Origin: Methanofollis sp. W23
Lineage (GTDB): Archaea; Halobacteriota; Methanomicrobia; Methanomicrobiales; Methanofollaceae
Length of the DNA stretch: 64,000 nt
Direction: 5' to 3'
NCBI RefSeq assembly: GCF_017875325.1
Contig: NZ_JAGGMN010000001.1
Location: forward strand, 310,001 to 374,000
This document shows positions 53,347-62,194 of this stretch, in pieces. The position numbers and the translations under genes were made by a program. A model generated the notes under the pieces. That model worked only from the letters and a program-made list of their open reading frames with translations, was not told where the DNA came from and did no database searches. How positions within the stretch are numbered: position 1 is the stretch's first letter; every line of letters starts with the position of its first letter.

Positions 53347-54354
53347 GTGGTAGACAACTGTTCCCCCGATTCGGTCGCCAGATCGGTCCGGGAATACGAG
53401 GGGGTTACGAGAAAACGCGCGATCGGCGAGTTGATCGAGAATCTCAAGATCAATGACCAGCCCGACGTCGTTGCGTCTTATGGGGAGGACGCCGCCGTGA
53501 TCAGGCAGGACGGCATGGCCCTCCTCCTGGCAGCAGACGGGATCTGGAGCAAACTGATGGAAGCCGACCCCTTCTGGGCTGGATATTGTGCGGTGCTGGT
53601 GAATGTGCACGATATCGCTGCAATGGGCGGGCGGCCCCTGGCGATGGTCGACGTCCTCTCGTTCACCGACGGGAAACTCTGCAATGAGGTGACGAGGGGG
53701 ATGCAGGCGGCGTCCGCGCAGTTCGGCGTCCCGATCGTGGGCGGCCATCTCCACCCCGACACCCCGTACTCGGTCATCGATCTTGCGATCATGGGTTCGG
53801 TGCCGGTCGACGATGTCATCTATTCGAGCACTGCGGAAGCTGGGGACCGGGTCGTGGCGGCGATCGACCTCGACGGCAGGGTGCATCCTTCGTGTATCCT
53901 GAACTGGGACTCGGCGACGATGCGGTCGGCCGAGGAGGTGCGCCGCCAGATCGGGGTGATGCAGGAACTTGCCAGGCGTCACCTGGTCACGGCGGCCAAG
54001 GACATCTCCAACCCCGGGGTCATCGGCACCCTGGGGATGCTTCTTGAGACCTCGAGGAAGGGGGCCGAGGTGGAACTCGACGCGATCCCGCGCCCTGACC
54101 TGAAGGAGCATGGGATCACCTTCGAGCACTGGGTGCGGATGTACCCCGGGATGGGTTTCATCATGACCTGTCATGACGAGCACACCGACGAGATCTGTCG
54201 GCTCTTCGAGGAGGCCGGGATGACGGCGCAGCCGGTCGGGTGGGTGAATGACTCGCACACTCTCTCGGTCTCGTATGAGGGGTCCACGACCTCGGTCTTC
54301 GATCTGGAGACCGAGGGGATTATGCGGATCATCGACGCCACAGACCTGGTATGA
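53347..54354 (+). CDS. Methanogenesis marker protein 2 (AIR synthase-related)
   Basis: About 335 residues of the PurM/ThiL-like ATP-binding superfamily. ARSVREYEGVTRKRAIGELIENL at the N-terminus, SYGEDAAVI, LLLAADGIWSKLMEADPFWAGYCAVLVNVHDIAAMGGRPLAMVDVLS, VGGHLHPDTPYSVIDLAIMG and AAKDISNPGVIGTLGMLLE are the usual glycine/aspartate loops. Genes of this marker family are found in methanogens and are suspected to act in maturation of methyl-coenzyme M reductase or coenzyme synthesis; the reaction is not established. GTG 53347 is preferred since related proteins start near there; TTG/ATG codons at 53236-53266 would add ~30 unusual residues. Overlaps marker 4 by four bases. Confidence 0.85.
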   Translation: MVDNCSPDSVARSVREYEGVTRKRAIGELIENLKINDQPDVVASYGEDAAVIRQDGMALLLAADGIWSKLMEADPFWAGYCAVLVNVHDIAAMGGRPLAMVDVLSFTDGKLCNEVTRGMQAASAQFGVPIVGGHLHPDTPYSVIDLAIMGSVPVDDVIYSSTAEAGDRVVAAIDLDGRVHPSCILNWDSATMRSAEEVRRQIGVMQELARRHLVTAAKDISNPGVIGTLGMLLETSRKGAEVELDAIPRPDLKEHGITFEHWVRMYPGMGFIMTCHDEHTDEICRLFEEAGMTAQPVGWVNDSHTLSVSYEGSTTSVFDLETEGIMRIIDATDLV

Positions 54355-55103
54355 GCATCGGGATCGGGGCTGGCGCCGACCCGGAGAAGGTCGCCGCGAG
54401 TGTCAGGAAGGTCGGAAACCGTCTGCAGGTCGTCTGTTACTGTTGCCCTGGGGCGATGGACGGTCTGGGGGTCGAGACACGTGAGAGCGAGTGCCCCTGG
54501 GAGATGATGGTCGACGACCTCCTGGCCGGGCGGATCGAGGGGGCGGTGCGGGGCACCCTCCCGGCCAATGAGACGCTGCGGTGCCTGAAGGCAGGGTGCG
54601 GTGTCGATCATCTGGAACGGGTTGCCCTTTTAGAGTCGGCGAATGGTGTCCAGTTCCTTTTTGCCCCGGTGGGGGTGGACGAGGGATGGACGGTCGCCGA
54701 GAAACTTGCGTTTGTCGAGAAGGCGCGGCCGATCGCGCGTGCGTTCGGGCTCTCGGCGGGCGTCGCCGTTCTTTCTGGCGGGCGGTACGGCGACGTGGGG
54801 CGCCACCAGGCGGTGGACCGGTCGCTTGCCGATGCCGAACTGGTCGCCCGTCTGGCAGGGGCAGAACACTGCGAGGTCCGCATCGAAGACGCGGTGCAGG
54901 AGTGCGGGGTGGTCATCGCCCCAGACGGGATCACGGGCAACCTGATCTTTCGCACGCTCACCTTCCTGGGGGGGGGAGCGGGACATGGGGCGCCGGTGGT
55001 CAATATTGGGCCGATCTTTGTAGATTCTTCGCGCGCCTCTCCCGACTACTCAAGCGCTCTTCTCCTTGCCTCGTCGATGATAAAATCTGAAAGATCTGAG
55101 TAA
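54351..55103 (+). CDS. Methanogenesis marker protein 4 (MtxX-related)
   Basis: A 250-residue protein related to the phosphotransacetylase-like MtxX family: SIGIGAGADPEKVAASVRK at the N-terminus, RIEGAVRGTLPANETL, a central SGGRYGDVGRHQAVDRSLADAELVA, and the C-terminal APDGITGNLIFRTLTFLGGGAGHGAPVVNIGPIFVDSSR. This glycine-rich ending is the family signature. The activity in methanogens is unproved, although a methyltransferase role has been suggested. Tightly coupled to marker 2. Confidence 0.88.
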   Translation: MSIGIGAGADPEKVAASVRKVGNRLQVVCYCCPGAMDGLGVETRESECPWEMMVDDLLAGRIEGAVRGTLPANETLRCLKAGCGVDHLERVALLESANGVQFLFAPVGVDEGWTVAEKLAFVEKARPIARAFGLSAGVAVLSGGRYGDVGRHQAVDRSLADAELVARLAGAEHCEVRIEDAVQECGVVIAPDGITGNLIFRTLTFLGGGAGHGAPVVNIGPIFVDSSRASPDYSSALLLASSMIKSERSE

Positions 55104-55108
55104 ATCTC

Positions 55109-55115
55109 TTTTTTT
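55109..55115 (+). terminator. T-run after methanogenesis marker 4
   Basis: TAAATCTC followed by seven T residues lies directly after the stop codon, the usual archaeal termination signal. Confidence 0.5.
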
Positions 55116-55234
55116 GGCTTAAAAGTCCTTTAAATCGCTTTGATTGGTTTGGCTCTTTTCCTTCACCTAAACCGTGTGTGAACCTGAATTCCCTCTCCAA
55201 TGTCATATTGAAAGCCATAATAGCCGGTTCAAGT

Positions 55235-55250
55235 GGAAAGGTTTAAATAC
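55235..55250 (+). promoter_or_regulatory. Histone gene promoter (BRE/TATA)
   Basis: GGAAAGGTTTAAATAC carries a purine-rich BRE and a consensus TATA box (TTTAAATA), ~36 nt before the histone ATG. This is the best match to an archaeal promoter in the window, as expected for an abundant protein. Confidence 0.7.
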
Positions 55251-55285
55251 TCTTCGAGGAACTGATAATTTAGAGGTAATTGGAC

Positions 55286-55492
55286 ATGGCAGACTTACCA
55301 ATTGCAGCGGTTGTCAGAATCGCTAAGAAGAATGGTGCTGAGAGAGTTGGCAGCGATGCAGCGGCGGCCCTTGTTGCAAAGGCCGAGGCATACATCGCTA
55401 CCCTGACCAAGGAAGCCAACCGTCTCGCCCAGCACGCTGGTCGCAAGACGATCAAGGAAGAGGATGTTGAACTCGCGGCAAAGTCCGCCTGA
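55286..55492 (+). CDS. Archaeal histone (HMf family)
   Basis: A 68-residue histone-fold protein that wraps DNA. It reads as helix 1 (PIAAVVRIAKKNGAERV), long helix 2 (SDAAAALVAKAEAYIATLTKEANRLAQHAG) and helix 3 (KEEDVELAAKS), with the conserved RKTIKEEDV loop. No tails. ATG 55286 has GAGGT 8 nt upstream; the TTG at 55280 is rejected. Confidence 0.97.
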   Translation: MADLPIAAVVRIAKKNGAERVGSDAAAALVAKAEAYIATLTKEANRLAQHAGRKTIKEEDVELAAKSA

Positions 55493-55597
55493 ACTCCCCT
55501 CTTTCTTTCCTTCGCGTTTCTCAGACGCGTTGCTGTTTTTCGCTGCTCTTCTGATGGTCGATTCCATGGGCTCGCTCCTGTTCTGGTTGGGACGGCC

Positions 55598-57015
55598 GGT
55601 TGTGTAGAATCAAACACGAACTCTTCTCCTACACATACGCGGTTGAAAATTCTCGTTAGTAACCAGTGTGTGGATCCGTGCTCCCTCTCTGGAGCAGGAC
55701 ACCAGATGGGACCACACTTCATCGCCACCTCGCCTTATCCCTATCTCTGTGGGGGGTCCGGTCCGTCCGGGGGGCACTTCTGATCACCACGTCTTCCCAC
55801 ACCCCCAGGACGAAGATAGGAACAGGAATAAAGAGGTTCGATCATTCAGGAGATGTATCTGGATCTGTGTATCACTCTTGAAGGAATCTAGTGTCAAGTC
55901 AAGAACGAAAAGTCGTCACCACGATGCAATAGATCGAGAGATCTCTCTCCTCGCGTGAAGAGAACGTAGGTCGCGCCACTATCCTCTTCATGTTCACGCC
56001 CCTGCCTTCCCCCCCCCTCTCGTCATCCTGGGGTGGGGGTCAGGGGGAGCCGCGTCCCAGGGGTGAGGGGGTGGGAAGGGACGTTGATCAACTGTGTCGC
56101 CCCCACAAAAAAACGAAAAAATTGTTGTCACTCTCTCGCGCCGGCGGGGAGACCCCCCGGACCCCCCCCCCACGACAGAGATAGGGGTGGGGCGGCGACG
56201 AGGCGGCGATCCCGCTCCCTGCCCTCTTGTGAAGAGTGTGATCCGCGGCATCCAGGTCGGACATTTGAGTGATGACACGACAATAGTGAATTCAACCCAT
56301 TCTGGAAATCTTCGCGATTTTTTTCATGGAGGTCATCCCAACACTCTCCCGCCCTCCCCATCCCAGAAGATAGCAATTAGATGTGGTGGGGCGATCCTCC
56401 TCTCTTCGGTGTGCACCCATGCGTTCATGCCTTCCCACATATTCGCGCTGGGGACTCTGCCCCCTGGCCCCGGGATGGCGATCGGGTCTGGAAGGCGGAG
56501 CAATGATTGTGAAGACAGGGTGCGATCCCCCGCCACTCTTCATCGGCGGGGGGTCAGGGAGGCGTGCCGCCCCCCCCCCTAGAGAGATAAATATCCTGAG
56601 GTTTTCTACAGGGCCTATGGGGTTTCACCTCATCACTTCTTTGTAGCGAAATAAAACGTATCTGTGGGCCTCTCACGCCATACGCCCTATGGGCTCTGCC
56701 GCTGGATCTCTGGGGTATGAGGTAGGAAGATGTCTGTGATGCTCCTGAAGAGAGGCTTCCCGTCTTCCTCGCTCTCTTCTGCGGGGGTCTGGGGGGCGCA
56801 CGCCCCCGGTGCAGAGAGTTTTAGAGTTTCGGGTAGATCCTTCTCTCTTCCTTATCCCAAGCATGCCAGAACCGCCTTCCTCCATCTTCGCGCCAGGGAC
56901 TCTGCCCCCGGGCCCCCGGGATGAAGGTAGGGCCGGGAAGGCACACTCAATCGCCATAAAGAGCGTAATGCCGTCCCCCACCAAAGATAACTGTCCAGAG
57001 GATTTCTACAGAGCC
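55598..57015. repeat. Compound dispersed-repeat cluster E8
   Basis: Left end GGTTGTGTAGAA (55598-55609) with a degraded hairpin module; two right ends, TTCTACAGGGCC (56604-56615) and TTCTACAGAGCC (57004-57015). Inside are a minus-strand copy of the second GC-rich unit (~56090-56190), GC-rich palindromes at ~56440-56505 and ~56876-56942, and the shared right module ending GAGCGTAATGCCGTC...GAGGATTTCTACAGAGCC. It fills the 1.57-kb gap between histone and hisB. All ORFs inside appear to be by-products of composition. Confidence 0.6.
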
Positions 57016-57061
57016 CATCCCTGCCGAATTCAACAAAGCCAAAAAAAAGTATCTCAGGGCC

Positions 57062-57640
57062 TCACAGCGTGCCCTTGGTGCTCGGCACGCCCTGCCGCCC
57101 GTCCTGTGCGACCGCCTTCCTGAGGGCGACGCCAAAGCCCTTATAGATCGCCTCGGCGATGTGGTGGTCGTTGCGCCCGTAGAACCTGACGTGGGCCGTC
57201 ACCCCGGCCTGGATGCAGAGACTGTAGAAGAAGTGTTCGAAGAGCGTGGTGTCGATCCTGCCGACCGCCGGCGTGTTGAACGACCCCGTGAAGACCAGGT
57301 AGCCCCGGCCGCCGACGTCCAGGGCGACCGTCGCGAGCGCCTCGTCCATCGGGATCGAAGCGTCGGCGAAACGCGTGATCCCGGCACCGTCGCCGACCGC
57401 CTCCTTCAGCGCCGCCCCGAGGACGATCCCGACGTCCTCGACCAGGTGGTGGGCGTCCACCTCCAGGTCGCCTTCTGCCTCCACCTGCAGGGCAAACCCG
57501 CCGTGCTTTGCAAACGACCCGAGCATATGATCGAGGAAGGGCAGGCCTGTCTCGACCCTGCTCTCCCCCTCGCCCTCCAGGTCCAGGGTGAGGGCGATTT
57601 TCGTCTCCTTCGTCGCTCTCTGAATGGAACTTCGTCTCAT
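57062..57640 (-). CDS. hisB: Imidazoleglycerol-phosphate dehydratase
   Basis: A 192-residue Mn-dependent enzyme of histidine synthesis (sixth step). The two duplicated metal-binding motifs are [18 protein letters not shown]...[14 protein letters not shown] and [40 protein letters not shown], with the paired His-His in each half. No fused phosphatase, as in archaea generally. Start overlaps the end of hisA by four bases. Confidence 0.96.
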   Translation of the reverse strand: MRRSSIQRATKETKIALTLDLEGEGESRVETGLPFLDHMLGSFAKHGGFALQVEAEGDLEVDAHHLVEDVGIVLGAALKEAVGDGAGITRFADASIPMDEALATVALDVGGRGYLVFTGSFNTPAVGRIDTTLFEHFFYSLCIQAGVTAHVRFYGRNDHHIAEAIYKGFGVALRKAVAQDGRQGVPSTKGTL

Positions 57641-58347
57641 CGTGCCGCCTCCAGTGCCTCTTCAAACGTGATTTTTCCATTGTACAGCGCCGACCCGAGC
57701 ACCACGCCCGCGACCCCCAGGTCGCGCAGCGCCCGCACGTCCGCCGCGCTCGTCACCCCCCCGGCCACGACCACCGGCAGGGAGGTCCGCTCCAGGAGAC
57801 GTGCGACCGGTCTGGTCTCGATACCCTGGCAGAGCCCTTCGACCGCCACATTGGTGAAGAGGAGCGAACCCGCCCCGAGCATCTCGAAGCGTTCCGCCCA
57901 GGCAAGATAGTCGCCGGCCTCCTCCTGCCAGCCTTCGATGACCACCGCCCCGCCCCGTGCGTCGACGCCGGCCATCACCTGCTCAGGCCCGAACTCCAGG
58001 GAGAGATCGCGGACGATCTCGGGCTCGCGGACCGCCACCGTACCCAGGATCACCCGCCCGACCCCGGTCTCCAGCCAGGCGCGGGCGTCCTCGCGGCTCC
58101 TGATCCCACCGCCGAGCTGCACAAAGACCCCGGTCTCCTCGACCACCTCGCGGATCATCTCGGCATTCGCCCGCGCCGACCCGAAGGCCCCGTCCAGGTT
58201 CACCACATGGAGCGCCTCGGCCCCCGCGTCCAGCCAGCGGCGTGCATTCTCAAGCGGCGTCCCGAAAGTCCGCGCACTCTCCCGCTTCCCCTGGACCAGT
58301 TGCACGCACTGCCCGCCCAGGATATCGACTGCCGGAAAGACCATCAT
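57637..58347 (-). CDS. hisA: ProFAR isomerase (HisA)
   Basis: A 236-residue TIM-barrel enzyme that isomerises the ProFAR intermediate in histidine synthesis. The first strand [21 protein letters not shown] has the catalytic Asp, and the second half [24 protein letters not shown] plus [16 protein letters not shown] shows the phosphate-binding glycine loops. The QLVQGK sequence distinguishes it from HisF. Sits between hisG (6 nt) and hisB (overlap). Confidence 0.94.
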   Translation of the reverse strand: MMVFPAVDILGGQCVQLVQGKRESARTFGTPLENARRWLDAGAEALHVVNLDGAFGSARANAEMIREVVEETGVFVQLGGGIRSREDARAWLETGVGRVILGTVAVREPEIVRDLSLEFGPEQVMAGVDARGGAVVIEGWQEEAGDYLAWAERFEMLGAGSLLFTNVAVEGLCQGIETRPVARLLERTSLPVVVAGGVTSAADVRALRDLGVAGVVLGSALYNGKITFEEALEAAR

Positions 58348-58353
58348 AGGCGA

Positions 58354-59217
58354 TCAGGGGATCATCCGCTCGATCGGCATCACCAGGATATCGCGCGCCC
58401 CCGCCTGCTTCAACTGGTTGATGAGCTGGTACACGCACTCCTCGGCCACGACCGCATGGACCGCGACCAGTCCTTCCTTCGAGGCCACGTCCATCACTGT
58501 CGGCCCGCCCAGGCCAGGGAGCACCTGCTCGATCGCCGTCAGGGCCTCGCGCTGGGCATTCATCATCAGATAACACTGCCCCTTCGCCCGCACCACGCTC
58601 TCCAGGGCCAGGAGCACCTCATGGACCTTCTCCCTCTTCTCGGTGAGGGCCTCCTTGCTTGCGATCACCCCGGTGCTCGACCTGAGCACCTCGGCGATCA
58701 CCCTCAGCCGGTTGGTCTTGAGCGTCGTCCCTGAACTGGTCAGGTCCACGATGGCGTCGGCGATCCCCAGGTACGGCGTCGCCTCACAGGCCCCCCCGAC
58801 CGGGACGATCGTCACCGAGACCCCGTGCTTCTCAAAGAACGCCCTGGTGATGACCGGAAACTCGGTCGCCACTCTCTTCCCGTCAAGGGCGGCGACCCCG
58901 GTCACCGCCGAGTCCTCGGGCACGGCCGCCACCAGGGTGGCGCCCCCCATCTTGAGGTCAAGGAGTTCTTCTACCTCTGAGCCTCGCTCCATCACCATGT
59001 CGTGCCCGGTGATCCCGACGTCCGCGGCGCCGTTGGCCACATATTCTGGAATATCGGCAGGACGGGCAAAAAGCACCTCGATCTCAGGGTCCACGGTCCT
59101 GGCGACGAGCTTGCGCTCACCGGTCCCGACCAGATGGATCCCGCTCTTCTCCACAAGTTCACGGACCGGCTGAGCGATCCGCCCCTTGTTCGGTAATGCC
59201 AGGCGGATACAGGTCAT
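58354..59217 (-). CDS. hisG: ATP phosphoribosyltransferase, long form
   Basis: A 287-residue enzyme that commits ATP and PRPP to histidine synthesis. Residues 1-210 hold the catalytic part (IRLALPNKGRIAQPVRELVEKSG, VDLTSSGTTLKTNRLRVIAEVL). The C-terminal ~75 residues (AKGQCYLMMNAQREALTAIEQVLPGLGGPTVMDV) are the regulatory HisG-C domain that binds histidine, so feedback control is expected and HisZ is not needed. AGGAGGAAGAT precedes the ATG. A perfect 7-bp palindrome lies just upstream. Confidence 0.96.
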   Translation of the reverse strand: MTCIRLALPNKGRIAQPVRELVEKSGIHLVGTGERKLVARTVDPEIEVLFARPADIPEYVANGAADVGITGHDMVMERGSEVEELLDLKMGGATLVAAVPEDSAVTGVAALDGKRVATEFPVITRAFFEKHGVSVTIVPVGGACEATPYLGIADAIVDLTSSGTTLKTNRLRVIAEVLRSSTGVIASKEALTEKREKVHEVLLALESVVRAKGQCYLMMNAQREALTAIEQVLPGLGGPTVMDVASKEGLVAVHAVVAEECVYQLINQLKQAGARDILVMPIERMIP

Positions 59218-59227
59218 ATCTTCCTCC

Positions 59228-59244
59228 TGCAGGTCGTACCTGCA
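59228..59244. promoter_or_regulatory. Palindrome at the hisG leader
   Basis: TGCAGGT-CGT-ACCTGCA is a perfect inverted repeat ending ~10 nt before the hisG ATG and touching its ribosome-binding site on the minus strand. Suitable for a repressor operator or for a hairpin that hides the ribosome site. Confidence 0.45.
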
Positions 59245-59270
59245 AAAAATAATTGGATGTTCAAAAAATC

Positions 59271-60476
59271 TTAGAAAGTCTTGAGTTCGCCCCTGATGAC
59301 CTTCTCGGTCACCCCGGCGATGTCCTCAAGCCCGGTGTCGATGATCGCCTCGACCGCCGGCGTGACCTCGGTGAGATCGACGCCCTGCTGCGGGATGATC
59401 TGGACACTTGCCACCAGCGGCTGGTCGATCGGATGACCGATCTGGGAGAGGAGCCTGATATAGATCTCCTCGATCCCGTCTACCTCGGCGACGCAGGTGG
59501 TGCCGAGGTGCGTGGCGAGGAGGTTGTAGATCTTACCGATATGGTTGATCGGGTTCTTCCCGCTCGTCGCCTCCATACTCATCGGGCGGTTGGGGGTGAT
59601 CAGCCCGTTGCACCGGTTGCCTCTGCCGACCGAGCCGTCGTCGCCCATCTCGGCCGAGGTGCCGTTCACCGTCAGGAACACGCTCCCGCTGGCGATATCG
59701 TCGGCGGTGTTGATATGCACCCTGGTCGTGCGCCCCGTGAACCGGGGGGCAATCTCCTGGATGCTTTCTTTCAGTTTCTCGACCGCCTCGGCGTACTCAC
59801 CGATGTCTGAGAGATAACGGTCGACCATCGCTACCGCAAGGGTGAGGGTGATCTCGTCGCCGTCACGCAGCCCCATCACCTTCACGTCGGTCCCGACCTC
59901 GGGGTGGCGCGGGCGGTAGACGGTGTCGATATAATCTGAGACCCCCTTGACCAGGCTCTCGGCCTCGCTGAAGGGAGCGTGGCCCACACCGAACGAGGTG
60001 TCGTTTGCCCGCATCACCCTGGTGCCCCCGCAGGTCTTGAAGACGTCCCGCAGGTCGGTCGACCCCGCCCCCATCCGACAGTCGACGATGATGTCGCGCT
60101 CCATATTCATGATGGGGATGATGCTCTTCACATAGGCCCTGGCCGCCTCGACCGCGATGGCGTCGGCCGGGATATTGACTCCGTCAAAGACCTTGGTGGC
60201 CCGTCCGGTGAGAAGCGCATAGATCGGCTTGACCACCTTGCCGCCGCCAAAGCAGGGGATGGACTCGCCGGCCACGATCTCGCCCTGGTCGGTGTTGTGG
60301 TGGAGGTACACCCCGCACTCATCCATATACGCCCGGCAGAGCGCCCGCGAGACCGCCTCAGCGATCCCATCGGCGATGCTGTCAGGGTGGCCGATGCCTT
60401 TTCGCTCGACCAGTTCGATCTGTTGTCTCTCGATAGGGGTCTGTTCGATCTGCTCTACCCTGATATTCCTGATCAT
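59271..60476 (-). CDS. mat: S-adenosylmethionine synthetase, archaeal type
   Basis: A 401-residue enzyme that makes SAM from methionine and ATP; archaeal branch with low similarity to bacterial MetK. Recognisable stretches: ERKGIGHPDSIADGIAEAVSRALC, VAGESIPCFGGGKVVKPIY, IVDCRMGAGSTDLRDVF, and the C-terminal NGLITPNRPMSMEATSGKNPINHIGKIYN. ATG 60476 is preferred to GTG 60488 because GTGAGGG then lies 5 nt upstream. TATA-like ATTTTATTTAC lies at ~60500-60510 on the minus strand. Confidence 0.96.
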   Translation of the reverse strand: MIRNIRVEQIEQTPIERQQIELVERKGIGHPDSIADGIAEAVSRALCRAYMDECGVYLHHNTDQGEIVAGESIPCFGGGKVVKPIYALLTGRATKVFDGVNIPADAIAVEAARAYVKSIIPIMNMERDIIVDCRMGAGSTDLRDVFKTCGGTRVMRANDTSFGVGHAPFSEAESLVKGVSDYIDTVYRPRHPEVGTDVKVMGLRDGDEITLTLAVAMVDRYLSDIGEYAEAVEKLKESIQEIAPRFTGRTTRVHINTADDIASGSVFLTVNGTSAEMGDDGSVGRGNRCNGLITPNRPMSMEATSGKNPINHIGKIYNLLATHLGTTCVAEVDGIEEIYIRLLSQIGHPIDQPLVASVQIIPQQGVDLTEVTPAVEAIIDTGLEDIAGVTEKVIRGELKTF

Positions 60477-60533
60477 AATAACCCTCACTCTTCTGAATAG
60501 TAAATAAAATGCTTGGGCATCATTTAACCATTT

Positions 60534-61331
60534 CTAACTGGTGATCCTGATATCTGACCTGATCGTGATGGTGCAGGCCCCGTCACGGAAGACTCTCACC
60601 ATTCCTCCGCTCTCTGAGACCGTCACCCCGACCGCCGGCATCACCGCGGTGATCGCCGCCGTCGCCAGGTGGCGCCCCCCCAGGCCAGGCGGGAGATTGA
60701 CCACCTTGGCGTTGACGTCGAGGTAGGTCCCGGCAGAACAGACTCTGCCTTCGGTGTCGATGATGAAAACTCCATCGATCTGGGCAAACTCCTTCACGCT
60801 CTCCCAGTTCTCCCGCCTGGTGATATCGCGGGAGGCCGGGTCGTGCCCGGCAAAGGGGTTGAGGACCGCCTGGTGGGAGTGCCTCGCGATCCTGGCCGGA
60901 TCCCCGATGATGAAGGCCGTCCCGATCCTCCTGCCTTCCCGCCCCTCGATAGCGATCTCGAGGGCGAGGTTGAGGACCGCATACATCACGTCCCTCGGGG
61001 CGATGTCCTCGTATTCCTTGATGTCGACGAAGTTCTTCGCCTTCTCCAGGTCGAAGACCAGGATGGCGTACGGGAAGACCGCCACGACCGTCCCGTCCTC
61101 GAACTGTTCCTTGAGATAGGCATGCACCGCGGCGTCGAGCATATGGTGCTCGCAGACCGAGAGGATCTCGCACATCGAGAGGTCCTTGAGGATGTCGAGC
61201 TGCAGGTCCTTGACCCAGACCAGCGGCACCTTGGCCTGGCAGGTGCAGGGCTGGGTGAAGGAGACGACGGCCCGCGCCCCGATCTCCTCGGCGAGTTCGG
61301 TTGCAGTCTGGACAAGGAGGTGCTCGTTCAT
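60534..61331 (-). CDS. dacZ: Diadenylate cyclase family protein (DacZ-like)
   Basis: A 265-residue protein with an N-terminal ~160-residue domain (pyruvate-kinase C-terminal-like: ATELAEEIGARAVVSFTQPCTC...) and a C-terminal DisA_N/DAC domain (IDGVFIIDTEGRVCSAGTYLDVNAK...PPGLGGRHLATAAITAVMP). DAC enzymes make c-di-AMP, which controls potassium and osmotic balance. The two motifs of the family, D-G-A and R-H-R, appear here as D-G-V and R-H-L, so activity should not be taken for granted. It starts inside the end of sucD (ATGA), so it is in the korBC-sucCD transcript. Confidence 0.85.
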   Translation of the reverse strand: MNEHLLVQTATELAEEIGARAVVSFTQPCTCQAKVPLVWVKDLQLDILKDLSMCEILSVCEHHMLDAAVHAYLKEQFEDGTVVAVFPYAILVFDLEKAKNFVDIKEYEDIAPRDVMYAVLNLALEIAIEGREGRRIGTAFIIGDPARIARHSHQAVLNPFAGHDPASRDITRRENWESVKEFAQIDGVFIIDTEGRVCSAGTYLDVNAKVVNLPPGLGGRHLATAAITAVMPAVGVTVSESGGMVRVFRDGACTITIRSDIRITS

Positions 61332-62194
61332 AGGAGACTCTTGATGATACCCGGGATCTCGGACGGCCGTGAGGCCACGTCGACTCCCATTGCTTTCAAC
61401 CGCATGATCTTGGACTTTGCGTCGCCCTCGCCGCCTGAGATGATCGCACCCGCGTGCCCCATCCGCTTGTTCGGCGGGGCGGTGACCCCGGCGATATAGG
61501 CCACGACCGGAAGGTCGGTCGACCGAACCCCTTCTTCCTCCAGGTTGCCGCCGACCTCGCCGATGAGCACCACGGCCCTGGTCTGGGGGTCTTCTTCGAA
61601 GCGGGCCAGGGCGTCGGCAAAGGTCTGGCCGATGATCGGGTCGCCCCCGATCCCGATGACCGTGGACTGGCCGATCCCGGCCCTGGTCAGTTCGTCGACG
61701 ACCTCGTAGGTGAGCGTCCCGCTCCTTGAGATGACCCCGACATGCCCGCGAGAGTAGAGGTGGGTCGGCATGATCCCGAGTTTGAGTTCGCCAGGCGAGA
61801 GGAGGCCAGGACAGTTCGGGCCGATGACCGTGCACCCGATCGTCTCCGCATACCCGATCGCCTTCATGGCGTCATGGACCGGGATATGTTCGGTGATCGC
61901 CACGATCGTCTCGATCCCGGCATGGGCGGCCTCCATGATCGAGTCCCCTGCCGCGCCGGCAGGGACAAAGAGGACGCTTGCAGTAGCGTCGTGCTCGGCC
62001 AGGGCCTCCTTGACACTGTCGTAGACCGGGACGCCGCAGACTTCCCGGCCTCCCTTGCCCGGGGTGACCCCGGCAAGGACGCCTGCCCCGCCGACCGACC
62101 TGGCATACTCGTTCATCAGGTTGATATGGAAAGAACCCTGCTTCCCGGTGGCGCCCTGCACGATGATCCCGGTGTTCTTGTCTCCATAGATCAT
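61328..62194 (-). CDS. sucD: Succinyl-CoA synthetase (ADP-forming), alpha subunit
   Basis: A 288-residue CoA-binding subunit. It has GATGKQGSFHINLMNEYAR at the N-terminal Rossmann part, TVIGPNCPGLLSPGE, and the phosphorylated-histidine region MGHAGAIISGGEGDAKSKI. With SucC it makes succinyl-CoA from succinate, feeding reductive 2-oxoglutarate synthesis. Overlaps both sucC and dacZ by four bases. Confidence 0.96.
   Translation of the reverse strand: MIYGDKNTGIIVQGATGKQGSFHINLMNEYARSVGGAGVLAGVTPGKGGREVCGVPVYDSVKEALAEHDATASVLFVPAGAAGDSIMEAAHAGIETIVAITEHIPVHDAMKAIGYAETIGCTVIGPNCPGLLSPGELKLGIMPTHLYSRGHVGVISRSGTLTYEVVDELTRAGIGQSTVIGIGGDPIIGQTFADALARFEEDPQTRAVVLIGEVGGNLEEEGVRSTDLPVVAYIAGVTAPPNKRMGHAGAIISGGEGDAKSKIMRLKAMGVDVASRPSEIPGIIKSLL

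Noticed and set aside
55493-57061. Several 60-160-codon ORFs in the cluster between histone and hisB
   Set aside because: They are Arg/Pro/Gly-rich, overlap in several frames and coincide with dispersed repeats.
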